Shown in pieces: positions 54,003 through 63,667 of a stretch of DNA of 64,000 bases; the stretch's first letter is position 1, and every line of letters starts with the position of its first letter. The notes below the pieces were generated by a model that ran no database searches, was not told where the DNA came from, and was given only the letters and a program-made list of their open reading frames with translations. A program made the translations under genes and the position numbers. The stretch spans positions 1 to 64,000 of the forward strand of contig NZ_JAEC01000018.1 in the NCBI RefSeq assembly GCF_000518705.1, read 5' to 3'. This DNA comes from Shewanella colwelliana ATCC 39565 (lineage in GTDB: Bacteria > Pseudomonadota > Gammaproteobacteria > Enterobacterales > Shewanellaceae).

Positions 54003-54647
54003 CTAAGCAGCGGACTGCTTAGTCAAGAACACCACATCGTTATCAATAATCTCTAGCTGCAGCTGAAAATGCTGCGCTATCCACTCAAACGTTTTGACCG
54101 AATAAAAGCGTATATGGGTCAAATCATGCTTATAGTGCCAGCGAGTAAAGGCCTCTTTTCCTAGCACACGCTTGGTCATGATGGCCAGTACTCCACCCTT
54201 GGCAAGCATGGCAGACAAACGCCGCAACAGTGCATCAGCGTCGGCAACATGCTCAATCACTTCGGTCATGGTAATAAAGTCGTAGGTTTTCTCTAACAGA
54301 GATGGACGATTGAAATAGTAGAGGTCATAGTTTTCCATAGCGATACCGACTTCGCTGGCCATTACGCTTATCGTCGGCCCCGGCCCACAACCAAAATCAA
54401 GCCCATGCTGTCCCGGTTTAATGCGCGGCAGTAATGGGGTCCAAGTACGACTGAGGAAGCGGCGATAACCCATGTCATCACTACTGTTTTGATGATTGTC
54501 GTAAAACGCCTTTTCATCGGCTTCGCTTAATAGATATTGATCGGGCACCGTCACTAAATCGCACACGGCACAAATCATATACTCTCTGTGCTTGTCTTGA
54601 TCAAAACTCAACAAGCTGTCGCTATGACATAAAGGGCAAACGCTCAC
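54003..54647 (-). CDS. Class I SAM-dependent methyltransferase with N-terminal zinc ribbon
   Basis: The protein is 214 residues. CPLC and CAVC near the N-terminus (Cys4, Cys7, Cys27, Cys30) form a rubredoxin-type zinc ribbon. A Rossmann-like methyltransferase domain follows, with HGLDFGCGPGPTISVM (motif I) and TMTEVIEHV. The combination is common in methyltransferases of unknown substrate. The next upstream gene is nine bases away on the same strand. Confidence 0.85.
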   Translation of the reverse strand: MSVCPLCHSDSLLSFDQDKHREYMICAVCDLVTVPDQYLLSEADEKAFYDNHQNSSDDMGYRRFLSRTWTPLLPRIKPGQHGLDFGCGPGPTISVMASEVGIAMENYDLYYFNRPSLLEKTYDFITMTEVIEHVADADALLRRLSAMLAKGGVLAIMTKRVLGKEAFTRWHYKHDLTHIRFYSVKTFEWIAQHFQLQLEIIDNDVVFLTKQSAA

Positions 54648-54655
54648 AAATGTTC

Positions 54656-55021
54656 CTATTTAGTCGGCTTAGGGATTTTACGCGCTTTCGCAGCGGCCGC
54701 CTTGGCCTCACGCAGGTACTTCTCTTCGCGGCTTTCACGCTCATTAAACTGCTTTTGCGCTTTATCTCGCTGCTCAGCCTCCCAATCACCATCAGCTTGG
54801 CGCTTAAGCACCTCTTGCTCACGTTGGCTGGTATCGTTTGCAGCTTGACGCGCTTTGTCCAGTTGCTCTTGCTCTGTCTGACGAGAGAGTTGGCGCGAAT
54901 CATCAGCTTTTTGAGTTAAGGTCTTATGTTCTTTGGCAGTAACAGTATGGGGCATGGCCAGCCCCAATACACAGCAAAAGCCCAGTGCTAAGTAACAATG
55001 TTGTCTCGTCATCCTACCCAT
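54656..55021 (-). CDS. Exported coiled-coil protein, hypothetical
   Basis: The protein is 121 residues with a signal peptide (about 1-29), then a highly charged helical region rich in Glu, Lys, Arg and Gln (QTEQEQLDKARQAANDTSQ; EEKYLREAKAAAAKARK). It is predicted to form an extended coiled coil in the periplasm. No family was recognised. It overlaps the promoter side of the methyltransferase gene and may be co-transcribed with it. Confidence 0.65.
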   Translation of the reverse strand: MGRMTRQHCYLALGFCCVLGLAMPHTVTAKEHKTLTQKADDSRQLSRQTEQEQLDKARQAANDTSQREQEVLKRQADGDWEAEQRDKAQKQFNERESREEKYLREAKAAAAKARKIPKPTK

Positions 55022-55308
55022 GGCTTTCCCCCTCCATTAACCCTTGAGCAGCATAATATCACCGTTTGGTTAGCGATACCGCCACCGTAAGCCAAACTTA
55101 TGGAGACAGAATTACCATCAACGGCGTTTTAGCGACAATTACCAGGTAAATATCGGTAATTTATTGCAAAAAATGCATTGCTCATTTGAGTATGTATAAA
55201 AATAAGGGTACTTTTAACACAAGTGCAATTTTGCAACATCTTTGGTAACCAGTTGGCTACTCAGTGCATATTGTTCAATGTCGCGAGTTTTAGCACGGAG
55301 AGGCGTGG

Positions 55309-57414
55309 ATGAACCATTGGGTCAAATTACTGAGTCAGCTATCAACGACGTTGCCAAGTGTGGAGCAACAGCTCGCACAGTGGCAAGTCGAACCAGAAAC
55401 TCAATACTTAGCCATCCTTAAAGGTTACGCCTTTATTGGTGCCAATGAAGGCGTCATCCGCTATTTTCAAACTCAAGAAGATAGCTTTATCAATGCAACG
55501 CCTTATGATTTCTCGCCACGTATTCAATCTTCTGGCAAAAATAGCGTCGAATATACCCAGCAACTCATCCAACAAGCCAATCAGGGCCAAGTCGTCCACT
55601 TTAACTGGTTACACATGAGCCAACTCGGCACAGAGTTACCTACCAAGGTGACCTTATATCCAGTAATGCTCGCCGAAGAACAGGCTATTTTAGCGCTATT
55701 TGAACCCGTCAATCGCCGCAGCCGCGCACGGACAAATATCTCTAACGGTTTTGAAAACTTACCTTCGCAATTATTGTCGACGATTTTACAAGACAGTGCC
55801 GAGGCGGTGTATATCACCAACCATCAGCATGAAATTATTGCGGTCAATAAGGCGATGTGCCGTATATGTGGTTATAGCGCCGACCAACTATTGCATAAAA
55901 AACCAGAAAGCATAGGCCTACACCAGGTCACATTAGATAACGATAACAGTTATAAGCTCAGCTTAGCTGAACGAGGTAGTTGGCAGGGTGAAACCGTTAA
56001 GCAACGTTCTGATGGTACTCATTTCCCCGCATGGAAAAGCTGTCGAAAAATTCTGGTTGATCAAGACATTTTTTACGTCACCCTGTTTAGTGATATCAGC
56101 GCTAAGAAAAAGCTAGAATCAAAGCTCACCGAACAAGCCATGGTTGACACCTTAACAGGTCTCCCTAATCGTCACCACCTGAAACAGCTCTTAAACCAAG
56201 CACTCATTGAATCGCGTAACGCTCCAGGTACTTTGGGTGCTGTGATGTTTATGGATCTAAATGGTTTTAAAAATATCAATGACTGTTTTGGACATGCTAC
56301 TGGCGACAAGGTACTGCAACTGGTATCGGCAAGATTAGAAGCCAGCTGTATTGAAAAGGCCGATATTGCGCGCCTAGGTGGTGACGAGTTCACGCTCATA
56401 TTGCAAGATTGCCATGATCGCGCTGAAGTCGAAGCCTTCTCTCAGCAGATGTTAGGCATTTTTGATGCACCATTTGAAATTGACGGACAAAAGTTCTATT
56501 TGGGCTCCAGCGTCGGTATCGCCCTCTTTCCCGAGCACAGCACCCAAGCGTCACAGCTATTAAGTTTGGCAGATACAGCAATGTATTGCGCTAAAAAGAG
56601 CCCTAACCACGTGCTGTTTTATGATGCTGACATGCACCGCCAAGCAGAGAAAAAGCTCAAGTTACTAAGCGACTTGCGTCATGCTCATAGCCTCAAGCAG
56701 TTTAAACTTGCCTACCAAGTGATCGTCAACCTCGAGTGTAACAGCGTCATAGGGGCAGAAGCATTACTAAGATGGCAGCAATCTGACGGCACTATCATAC
56801 CCGCCAGTGAGTTTGTTCCCTATTTAGAGGAAACCGGTTTATTGATCCCTGTGGGGCAGTGGGTCTTAGTGCAGGCCTGCACTCAAGTGGCGAATTGGCG
56901 CACAGAACATCACAGTGAACTACAAGCCTGCGTAAATGTATCGCCTCTGCAGCTGGAACACCCTGACTTTATCAAGCATGTGCATCATGCATTGGAACAG
57001 AGCCAGCTGGCACCTGACAGCTTAGTACTCGAGATCACCGAATCGGCCTTACTACGGCAACCAGAGCGAGTGAAATCGACATTAGCCGAACTCAAATCTA
57101 TCGGTGTGCGGATTGCTATAGATGACTTTGGTGCGGGACTATCCTCCTTGAGTAAGCTTGGAAGTCTACCTATTGATACCTTGAAGATTGATGCTGGGTT
57201 TGCCAAACGACTCAGCGAGCCACAAGGTAAAGAGTTGTGCCAAGCGATGATTCAATTAGCCCAGGCGCTTAACATTCAATTTGTAGTCGAAGGGATTGAA
57301 ACACTCAAACAGAAACAGATTCTAGCCGCTATGGGCAAAGGGTTTGGTCAAGGGTATTTCTTTGGTCACCCGGAGAGCGCTGAACAGTTTAACTCGGCCA
57401 ATTTTGATAATTAG
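55309..57414 (+). CDS. PAS-GGDEF-EAL cyclic-di-GMP protein
   Basis: The protein is 701 residues. An N-terminal region of unknown type is followed by a PAS domain (about 165-270, around ITNHQHEIIAVNKAMCRICG), a GGDEF domain with intact GGDEF at 357-361 and an EAL domain with EAL at 484-486 and DDFGAGLSS. All key catalytic residues are seen, so both synthase and phosphodiesterase activity are possible. There are no transmembrane helices, so it is cytoplasmic. A GGAGAGG ribosome site precedes the ATG. Confidence 0.93.
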   Translation: MNHWVKLLSQLSTTLPSVEQQLAQWQVEPETQYLAILKGYAFIGANEGVIRYFQTQEDSFINATPYDFSPRIQSSGKNSVEYTQQLIQQANQGQVVHFNWLHMSQLGTELPTKVTLYPVMLAEEQAILALFEPVNRRSRARTNISNGFENLPSQLLSTILQDSAEAVYITNHQHEIIAVNKAMCRICGYSADQLLHKKPESIGLHQVTLDNDNSYKLSLAERGSWQGETVKQRSDGTHFPAWKSCRKILVDQDIFYVTLFSDISAKKKLESKLTEQAMVDTLTGLPNRHHLKQLLNQALIESRNAPGTLGAVMFMDLNGFKNINDCFGHATGDKVLQLVSARLEASCIEKADIARLGGDEFTLILQDCHDRAEVEAFSQQMLGIFDAPFEIDGQKFYLGSSVGIALFPEHSTQASQLLSLADTAMYCAKKSPNHVLFYDADMHRQAEKKLKLLSDLRHAHSLKQFKLAYQVIVNLECNSVIGAEALLRWQQSDGTIIPASEFVPYLEETGLLIPVGQWVLVQACTQVANWRTEHHSELQACVNVSPLQLEHPDFIKHVHHALEQSQLAPDSLVLEITESALLRQPERVKSTLAELKSIGVRIAIDDFGAGLSSLSKLGSLPIDTLKIDAGFAKRLSEPQGKELCQAMIQLAQALNIQFVVEGIETLKQKQILAAMGKGFGQGYFFGHPESAEQFNSANFDN

Positions 57415-57417
57415 ACC

Positions 57418-57486
57418 GATAGCTGTGCCAGCTCGCAAAACAGCAACACTGACTCCCTGCATGGACAGTGTGCTGACACAGCTATC
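57418..57486. ncRNA. Structured hairpin element in the 3' region of the PAS-GGDEF-EAL gene
   Basis: An outer 10-bp stem, GATAGCTGTG (57418-57427) with CACAGCTATC (57477-57486), encloses an inner 10-bp stem, CAGC-A-ACACTG with CAGTGTGCTG, around a 14-base loop. The element begins four bases after the stop codon. It has no T run, so it may be a processed or stabilising structure. The biological type is uncertain. Confidence 0.4.
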
Positions 57487-57604
57487 TGGCCACTTGTCTC
57501 CAAGTGACTGAGTTTATTAGACACTAATTCAAAAACGATTATCGTGATCCATCACGTGTGTTTATTCAGTACTCTCTGATATGCATCACAAGTTTACACA
57601 AAAG

Positions 57605-58228
57605 CTATTTTGAACCCTTGTATCGTGCTCTGACCGATGCGGGCATAGCCTGTAGGCGTTGCTCAACTAATGCGGCCAATGCATCCGTTAACGGCGCAAC
57701 GTCTGTACTTGGCTCTACCGCTTTAATCGCCATGGCTGTCGCTTCCAATGTCGACAGACTGTCCTCACGTTTCGCCTTGCGGATGGTGTAATGGGAGGCC
57801 TCTGTCAAATCCAGATGCACTGCTGGGTAATCTAATAACCACGGATTAAGTTGCAGTAATTTGTACGCCTTGCGCCATGTTCCATCAAGCAACAATAAGA
57901 TCACGTTATCAGATGTCGTCTGGGTCGATAAGGATTGACTTTGCTCGCTAGGGTAGAGCAGGAAAATGGCCTTATTAGTGCTGGCTAATTGCTCACGCAG
58001 CGCCGAAAAGTCAGCGGCGGTCTCTCCCACAACGACCTGTAGGTTAGGCAGTACCGAACGCATCAATTTGACACTGTTTTTGGCGTGATTCACCTCAGTC
58101 GGATCTTGTAAAACGATGACCTCTACCTCGGTTGACATCCGGCGCAGCTTGGCACACAAGCAGGCGTTAGCAGCGTATAAACATTGAGGGCAATTTGGAC
58201 GACTCACGGCGTTAATCTGGGTTACCAA
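57605..58228 (-). CDS. tapT: DTW-domain tRNA-uridine aminocarboxypropyltransferase
   Basis: The protein is 207 residues. An N-terminal zinc site C-x2-C-x6-C-x-C (CPQCLYAANACLC) precedes the DTW domain, with the signature DGTW in LLLDGTWRKAYKL. These enzymes transfer the aminocarboxypropyl group of SAM to a tRNA uridine (acp3U). E. coli YfiP/TapT is the reference. Confidence 0.9.
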   Translation of the reverse strand: MVTQINAVSRPNCPQCLYAANACLCAKLRRMSTEVEVIVLQDPTEVNHAKNSVKLMRSVLPNLQVVVGETAADFSALREQLASTNKAIFLLYPSEQSQSLSTQTTSDNVILLLLDGTWRKAYKLLQLNPWLLDYPAVHLDLTEASHYTIRKAKREDSLSTLEATAMAIKAVEPSTDVAPLTDALAALVEQRLQAMPASVRARYKGSK

Positions 58229-58462
58229 TAGTTAGTCCTATTGTATAACCATTCCTAAACTAAATCAGCCGCGATGCAAACAAGCTTTTGCCCCACTTAA
58301 AATGCAACATTATCCTTACATTTATTATCATATATGGTACATTTCTGTCGCTAGGATAGCGAGAGGTCAGCAATTGATACTCACAACCAGGAAGGCCAAT
58401 CATCAAGATTCAATTTCTGTCGCTGCCTATTGCCTCTCTCATACAAGGAAGAAGAAACTACA

Positions 58463-59440
58463 ATGAAAAAGAATCTATGCACCCTGTCAATACTGCTCGG
58501 TATTAGCAGCTTTCAACTGGTCGCCGCTGAAGCAACCAGCAACACCTTTCAACATGACGCCAATGTGAATTTTGGTACACACAGTGAGGATTTTGGTGAT
58601 GGCATTTGGAGCTTAGATTATCGCTTTTATTTTACCCCTGTCGATGCACAAAAAGGGCCCTATGCACTAGCAGGCTTTCTTGCTCAACACAGCAATATTG
58701 GCGCTATGGTGGCGCAGCCTAACACTTACAACAATACAACTATGTATGCCATAGATGGGGCTTATGTGTTGCCCTCTAACTGGTTTATCGGCGCCAACTA
58801 TCGATACACGGATGTTGACAACAAATGGGATAATATAAGCACCACCGAAGGTGATAATAAAGGCTATGGCGCGACAATAGGTTATTACTTTAACGAGGCT
58901 TCAGAAGTTGCCTTCATCTACGACAATAATGGCAGCTCAAGCTGGAATAGTGAAGAATGGCCACAAGAAATCACGATAGCCAATGACTACGATGAAACCC
59001 TGTATGGTGCCCATATTCGTACGTTTATTGCGATGCAAAGCTTCTCAGGACTCGATCTAAAAGCCAGCTATAATCGTATTGAGCGACAAGGTGAATACAT
59101 TTCCACTCTCAATAATCTTACGAATGCCTCTTACAACTTTGAATCTACCTCAAATCAACTCAATCTAACTGCAGACTGGTATATCAATCCAGCCTGGTCA
59201 GTTGGTGCTAGCTACCTGTGGCATGATTTTGATGGCAGTACTCACTATATTTCCAATAACACAAGCGATGAAAGCAATCGTGGCAGCAGCGATAATATCT
59301 TCGCCCTTTCGACAAGTTACTGGTGGCAAATATCAGACACTTTTGCGGCTAAATTCTCAGCCGCGAAGCAATTTGGCTTAAACAATGATAGTGGCGATGA
59401 TGGCATATTTATCGGCATCTCGGCTAACGCGCGCTTCTAA
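58463..59440 (+). CDS. Porin-like outer-membrane protein
   Basis: The protein is 325 residues from ATG 58463 (GGAAGAAGAA upstream). It has a signal peptide (about 1-20), beta strands rich in Tyr/Trp/Asn (for example WSVGASYLWHDFDG) and a C-terminal Phe (IGISANARF). It resembles putative porins of marine gammaproteobacteria. The role is unknown. Confidence 0.8.
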   Translation: MKKNLCTLSILLGISSFQLVAAEATSNTFQHDANVNFGTHSEDFGDGIWSLDYRFYFTPVDAQKGPYALAGFLAQHSNIGAMVAQPNTYNNTTMYAIDGAYVLPSNWFIGANYRYTDVDNKWDNISTTEGDNKGYGATIGYYFNEASEVAFIYDNNGSSSWNSEEWPQEITIANDYDETLYGAHIRTFIAMQSFSGLDLKASYNRIERQGEYISTLNNLTNASYNFESTSNQLNLTADWYINPAWSVGASYLWHDFDGSTHYISNNTSDESNRGSSDNIFALSTSYWWQISDTFAAKFSAAKQFGLNNDSGDDGIFIGISANARF

Positions 59441-59453
59441 ATTAACACAAAAA

Positions 59454-59483
59454 AGCCTGCACTATGGTCAAACAGTGCAGGCT
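59454..59483 (-). terminator. Terminator shared by the porin and the MFS gene
   Basis: AGCCTGCACT (59454-59463) pairs with AGTGCAGGCT (59474-59483). On the minus strand it ends in a T run (MFS gene); on the plus strand it follows the porin stop. Confidence 0.8.
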
Positions 59484-59526
59484 AAAAGGGTATTAGGCTT
59501 CAGATAACTGGGCGTCATCCATATAA

Positions 59527-60729
59527 TTAATGTGCATGCTGCTCTTGATGCCAGCCATCAAAGCGGCTCATGGCCATCATCGCCAGCAAGATAATGGCTA
59601 AGCTGCCCATTACCACAGCAATTGCATAAGGTGCGGCCAAATCGGTCTGCTGAATAAGCCCTGCAAGCAAGGATGCGCCACTCATCTGAATAAAACCTAA
59701 CATGGCCGTTGCTGTACCTGCTCGCTCACCAAATGCCGACAGAGCCATGCTGGTTGCTGGACCGAGTAACAAGGCAAAGCCCACACACAACAACATCATA
59801 GGCAGCATAAAGCTAAAGGCAGCGGCTAAGCCTGTTTGTGGCCCCACCAATTGAACCACCACTTCTAATATCGCCGACACAAGTAGCGCAACAAGCGCGA
59901 CAATCACCGTTGGACGGTTGCCCAGACGAGCGATGATCACGGGCGCAGCAAAACAAGCAATAATATTGACCACAGCATTGAGGCCAAAAAGTCCACTAAA
60001 AGTCAGCTCCGATACACCTATGTTTTCAATCAACCAAACTGGCGCATAAGAGACATAGCTAAGAATCGATGCCATACCTGCCATACAAGCAAAAGCGTAG
60101 AATAGGAAATGCGGCTCAACCAAAACAGGTTTATAGCGCGACCAGCGATACAGAGGTCCAGTTGTCACCGTATTAGCGGGACGGGTTTCGGGTAACCGAT
60201 AGCCCACAATCACCATAATTACGATAGCGTATAGCATCATAAACACAAAGGTCGAGCGCCAGCCAAACTGCAACGCCAATAAGCCACCTAATGTCGGCGC
60301 TAACGCCGGGATCACGCAAATAACGCCATTAAGATAGCTGTAGTAACGCGCCCCCTCTTTAGGCGTAAAACAATCTCGCACTGCACTAAACACCACAATC
60401 GAGGTTGAACAAGCCGCCAACCCTTGCAGTACGCGGGCGATTTGCAGCCAATGAAACTCCATAGCCACCGCAGCCAAAATACTACTGGCGATATAAAGCA
60501 GTATGCCGCCCATTGCGATGGGACGACGACCATAACGATCGGCCAGAGGGCCAATCAAAATTTGACCCACACCCATTGCAAACAAGAACAGCACTAAGGT
60601 CGATTGCACATCACTCGCTGACACAGCAAACTCTGCCGCCATGGTTGGCATAGAGGGCAGATAGATATCGATTGCTAGTGGGCTAAGCACCACCATCATC
60701 ATCAGGATAGGTAACAGATTTCGACGCAT
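59527..60729 (-). CDS. Bcr/CflA-type MFS drug-efflux transporter
   Basis: The protein is 400 residues with 12 transmembrane helices. It has the motif A-type loop GPLADRYGRRP and the early LSPLAIDIYLPSMP of the DHA1/Bcr-CflA drug:H+ antiporters. The C-terminus is histidine-rich (WHQEQHAH). It is divergent from a LysR gene and so probably under its control. The compound exported is unknown. Confidence 0.92.
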   Translation of the reverse strand: MRRNLLPILMMMVVLSPLAIDIYLPSMPTMAAEFAVSASDVQSTLVLFLFAMGVGQILIGPLADRYGRRPIAMGGILLYIASSILAAVAMEFHWLQIARVLQGLAACSTSIVVFSAVRDCFTPKEGARYYSYLNGVICVIPALAPTLGGLLALQFGWRSTFVFMMLYAIVIMVIVGYRLPETRPANTVTTGPLYRWSRYKPVLVEPHFLFYAFACMAGMASILSYVSYAPVWLIENIGVSELTFSGLFGLNAVVNIIACFAAPVIIARLGNRPTVIVALVALLVSAILEVVVQLVGPQTGLAAAFSFMLPMMLLCVGFALLLGPATSMALSAFGERAGTATAMLGFIQMSGASLLAGLIQQTDLAAPYAIAVVMGSLAIILLAMMAMSRFDGWHQEQHAH

Positions 60730-60847
60730 GGGTTCTCTTTATATTATTTGTATTGGGCGGTATGACGATAACGGCTATTGTAATAGACACCTGTTATGAA
60801 TAGAAATGGTATAATGTCACAAGCGAATTTCCATATAGGAATATCTT

Positions 60848-61828
60848 ATGAATCTCGACAATCTTGCCCGCATCGACCTCAACCTGCTAGTCATGTTACA
60901 AGTTTTGCTAGAGGAGCGCAGTGTCACCCGTGCAGCGAGCCGTTTGCACGTCAGCCAGTCCGCTTTAAGTAAAAGTTTGAATCGTCTACGCGACACCCTT
61001 GGCGACCCCCTGTTTATTCGCACCACCCATGGGTTAAAGCCCACCGCGCATGCTGTCCAACTCAGTGCTCAACTTCCCAATATGCTGCAGGGGCTCTATC
61101 AATTGACCCAGCCTCCTAGCTTTGTTCCAGCTAGCAGTACACGTCAATTTTCGTTTTCAATGGTAGAAAGTGCCTATGAAACCTTAATTCCCTATTTTAT
61201 TGGGCCGCTACTTAACAACGCGCCCAATTTGCGTCTGGACTCCTATTTGTGGATGGAGAAGTCGCTTCCCGCCTTGCAGCAAGGACAGATAGATTTTGGA
61301 ATCACTGGCCGAGACTTAAATCCACAATCAGATTTAATCATAGACCGTCTGCCCGAAGGCATCGCCCATCAAACCCTATTCAAAGATCATCAGGTGTGTT
61401 TGGTACGTGATGACCACCCTATTTTGGCAGCGATCAATGGCGGACGCTGGGATTTAGAAACCTATTTAGAGATGTCGCACGTACAAGTGAGATGTGAAGG
61501 CAACGAATGGTGGGCATTAGACTATCATCTAGCCAATTTGGGGCATAGACGCCGCTTAAGCACCACAGTCCCAGATTTTTATGGTGCCGCCAGTGTTTGC
61601 GCTCATAGCGATCTGATTTTTACCCTGCCATCAAGCTTTGCGGGCCATGCTCAGAAGTTATACCCCTTAATAGAGCTACCGCTGCCGATGGCGTTTTCTC
61701 CGTTAGCGTATGTCCTGCTGTGGCATGAAAGGAACAACGATGAACCTGGGCATAAGTGGATAAGAGAGACGATCTGTAAGAGTGTCGCGCAAGCTTTTAA
61801 TCAGCAAGATGGCTATGGTTCAGCCTAG
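60848..61828 (+). CDS. LysR-family regulator divergent from the MFS gene
   Basis: The protein is 326 residues. The HTH at about 8-70 (RSVTRAASRLHVSQSALSKSLNRLR) is followed by an effector domain. Its sequence is close in style to the LysR at 46780-47712, both of the nodD-like LxxIDLNLL/LSRISMKHL start type. It lies 118 bases from the divergent MFS gene, the usual arrangement for a local activator or repressor. Confidence 0.92.
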   Translation: MNLDNLARIDLNLLVMLQVLLEERSVTRAASRLHVSQSALSKSLNRLRDTLGDPLFIRTTHGLKPTAHAVQLSAQLPNMLQGLYQLTQPPSFVPASSTRQFSFSMVESAYETLIPYFIGPLLNNAPNLRLDSYLWMEKSLPALQQGQIDFGITGRDLNPQSDLIIDRLPEGIAHQTLFKDHQVCLVRDDHPILAAINGGRWDLETYLEMSHVQVRCEGNEWWALDYHLANLGHRRRLSTTVPDFYGAASVCAHSDLIFTLPSSFAGHAQKLYPLIELPLPMAFSPLAYVLLWHERNNDEPGHKWIRETICKSVAQAFNQQDGYGSA

Positions 61829-61980
61829 GTTAATGTTACATCGGCTATCATAGTTACCACTGACCCCCTTTAAGGGACGAGACATTCAGTTACAGTTTCA
61901 GGCGAAGATTAACCTAAATTAACGTGATCTCCGTCGCCAGAATGTGCAGAATCGAATCAGTCCCTAACCTTGGAGAAACT

Positions 61981-62328
61981 ATGATTTATCATCAATTTCA
62001 GCAAACGCCTTTCCAGCATAGATTCTCTGGCACACGCGGCTGGTTAGCCTTTGTGATAGGGTTAGTTGTGATGACATTGGTCTTGCTAGCGCTGCCTTTC
62101 GTTATCCTTATCGGCGCGTTGAGCTTTATCACCTTGAGTCTATTTGGTCGCGTATTTTTAAAGCGTCAGTTGGCTAAATTTCGTCAACAAACTCAAGCAC
62201 AAAATGGCTTTCAACATCATGCAGAACCGACTGCCGCCGATGGTCACTCTATTTTTGACCGTCAAGCCCCATTCAAAAGTACCAGCAACCGACCAGGGCG
62301 TACTTTCGAACATAATCCTAACGAGTAA
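61981..62328 (+). CDS. Hypothetical membrane protein
   Basis: The protein is 115 residues from ATG 61981 (GGAGA upstream). One long or two short transmembrane helices (GWLAFVIGLVVMTLVLLAL and PFVILIGALSFITLSLFG, in parts) are followed by a basic polar C-terminal half. No family was recognised. Its end overlaps the convergent DUF885 gene by 11 bases. Confidence 0.72.
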   Translation: MIYHQFQQTPFQHRFSGTRGWLAFVIGLVVMTLVLLALPFVILIGALSFITLSLFGRVFLKRQLAKFRQQTQAQNGFQHHAEPTAADGHSIFDRQAPFKSTSNRPGRTFEHNPNE

Positions 62329-63598
62329 ACCCTGACGCCGTGCGAGGCCTTTTCAACAAGGCCTCAAAACGCTGCCATCGCCTTTTTGAATCAGGCTCCT
62401 TCTCAACCCATTCCCTCACGCAATCTTCGCCATAGTTATAGTTGATCACATAGCTGCGATTACTGCGGTAAAAAGCGACGCGCTGCTTTGCCTTTGAGTC
62501 GGTATATAAGCCGAATTCCACTAACATTTCTGCCGCGCGAACATCGTCTATCTCGCCATCGGTCAACTGTTGGCAAACCAAATTATCCAAATAAGCTAGC
62601 TGCTTATATAACGTCATTATTTGATAATATTGAACAATATCACCTTCTATTCCCGCCAGAGGCATCAACACATCTCGCTCATACTCAAGCCGTTCTTGCT
62701 GCGACATCAGCAGGCTCAAACCATAATTGGCGCTACCTTCAGAGAGAAAAGAGATAGGGCTATAGAGAGGATAGATAGCATATTCCAACCAACCACGGCC
62801 ACTGACTAAATCACGCTCTTGCAGCAGATTGAATACATGGTGGCCCGGATAACCTTCATGACTCGCCAACTCTAACGCGCGCTCTAAATACAATGGTTGA
62901 TCTTGGTTGAGCTCAATCAAACTGCTGCAACTGCCTTGGTACCAGTTGTAGGCGGTCCAGACCTTATCGGTGACGTATTCAATACTAAAACGTTCATTCT
63001 CAGGCAGATCAATATGCATCGCCGTCAATGCTCTGGCTCGCTCGACTGCGGCACTAAATACCGCTGCAACGCGCTCTGATGGCACAATAAACTGCTGTCG
63101 ATACGCCGTAAAACGAGCAGTTAAGTCGCCATCACCTGGCACCAATTTAGCCAACTGATCGCGGCATTCGATAAACCTGTCTAAAGTATATTTAGGTGCC
63201 CGAACATCATAAAGCCCTAGAGATTCCTCTGTAAAACTTAACGGCTCACCGCTAAGGCTACGCAAGAAAACTGCAACTGAATCAAGTTGCTTAGCAAGAA
63301 AAGAGACACGTTCAGACAAGGTGTGGCTCAGCGGCATGGTACTGATACGGCCAAGCTCAACACACAATGATTGGCACGTTTCGCGCAGTTGTGGCAGAGG
63401 CTGTAAACTGAGCCCTTGCCGCCACGTTTCTGGGCCATAATAGGCATCGACATAAAGCGGCTGATGAAGCCCAACATTTAGCACTAAAGTGACATATTGT
63501 TGAGCAAGGTTATCGATCTGACTATTGCGTACCACACAGTGATGGCTGCAATCATACTGCTGACAAATCGGACAATTAATAAAGGTGACTAATGACAA
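62318..63598 (-). CDS. DUF885-family putative metallopeptidase
   Basis: The protein is 426 residues, helical and cytoplasmic. The signature ELASHEGYPGHHVFNLL contains HExxxHH, the probable zinc-binding and catalytic helix of DUF885, and a downstream Glu in FLSEGSANYGLSL can act as third ligand. An N-terminal Cys/His cluster (NCPICQQYDCSHHC) may be a zinc knuckle and is unusual for the family, which is normally secreted or longer. The activity is unverified. Confidence 0.8.
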   Translation of the reverse strand: MSLVTFINCPICQQYDCSHHCVVRNSQIDNLAQQYVTLVLNVGLHQPLYVDAYYGPETWRQGLSLQPLPQLRETCQSLCVELGRISTMPLSHTLSERVSFLAKQLDSVAVFLRSLSGEPLSFTEESLGLYDVRAPKYTLDRFIECRDQLAKLVPGDGDLTARFTAYRQQFIVPSERVAAVFSAAVERARALTAMHIDLPENERFSIEYVTDKVWTAYNWYQGSCSSLIELNQDQPLYLERALELASHEGYPGHHVFNLLQERDLVSGRGWLEYAIYPLYSPISFLSEGSANYGLSLLMSQQERLEYERDVLMPLAGIEGDIVQYYQIMTLYKQLAYLDNLVCQQLTDGEIDDVRAAEMLVEFGLYTDSKAKQRVAFYRSNRSYVINYNYGEDCVREWVEKEPDSKRRWQRFEALLKRPRTASGFTR

Positions 63599-63667
63599 AA
63601 TGACTCCAGGAAATCATAAGATGACGGAGTAACTTACCCTACATTGTATATTGCATGCAAACATAGC

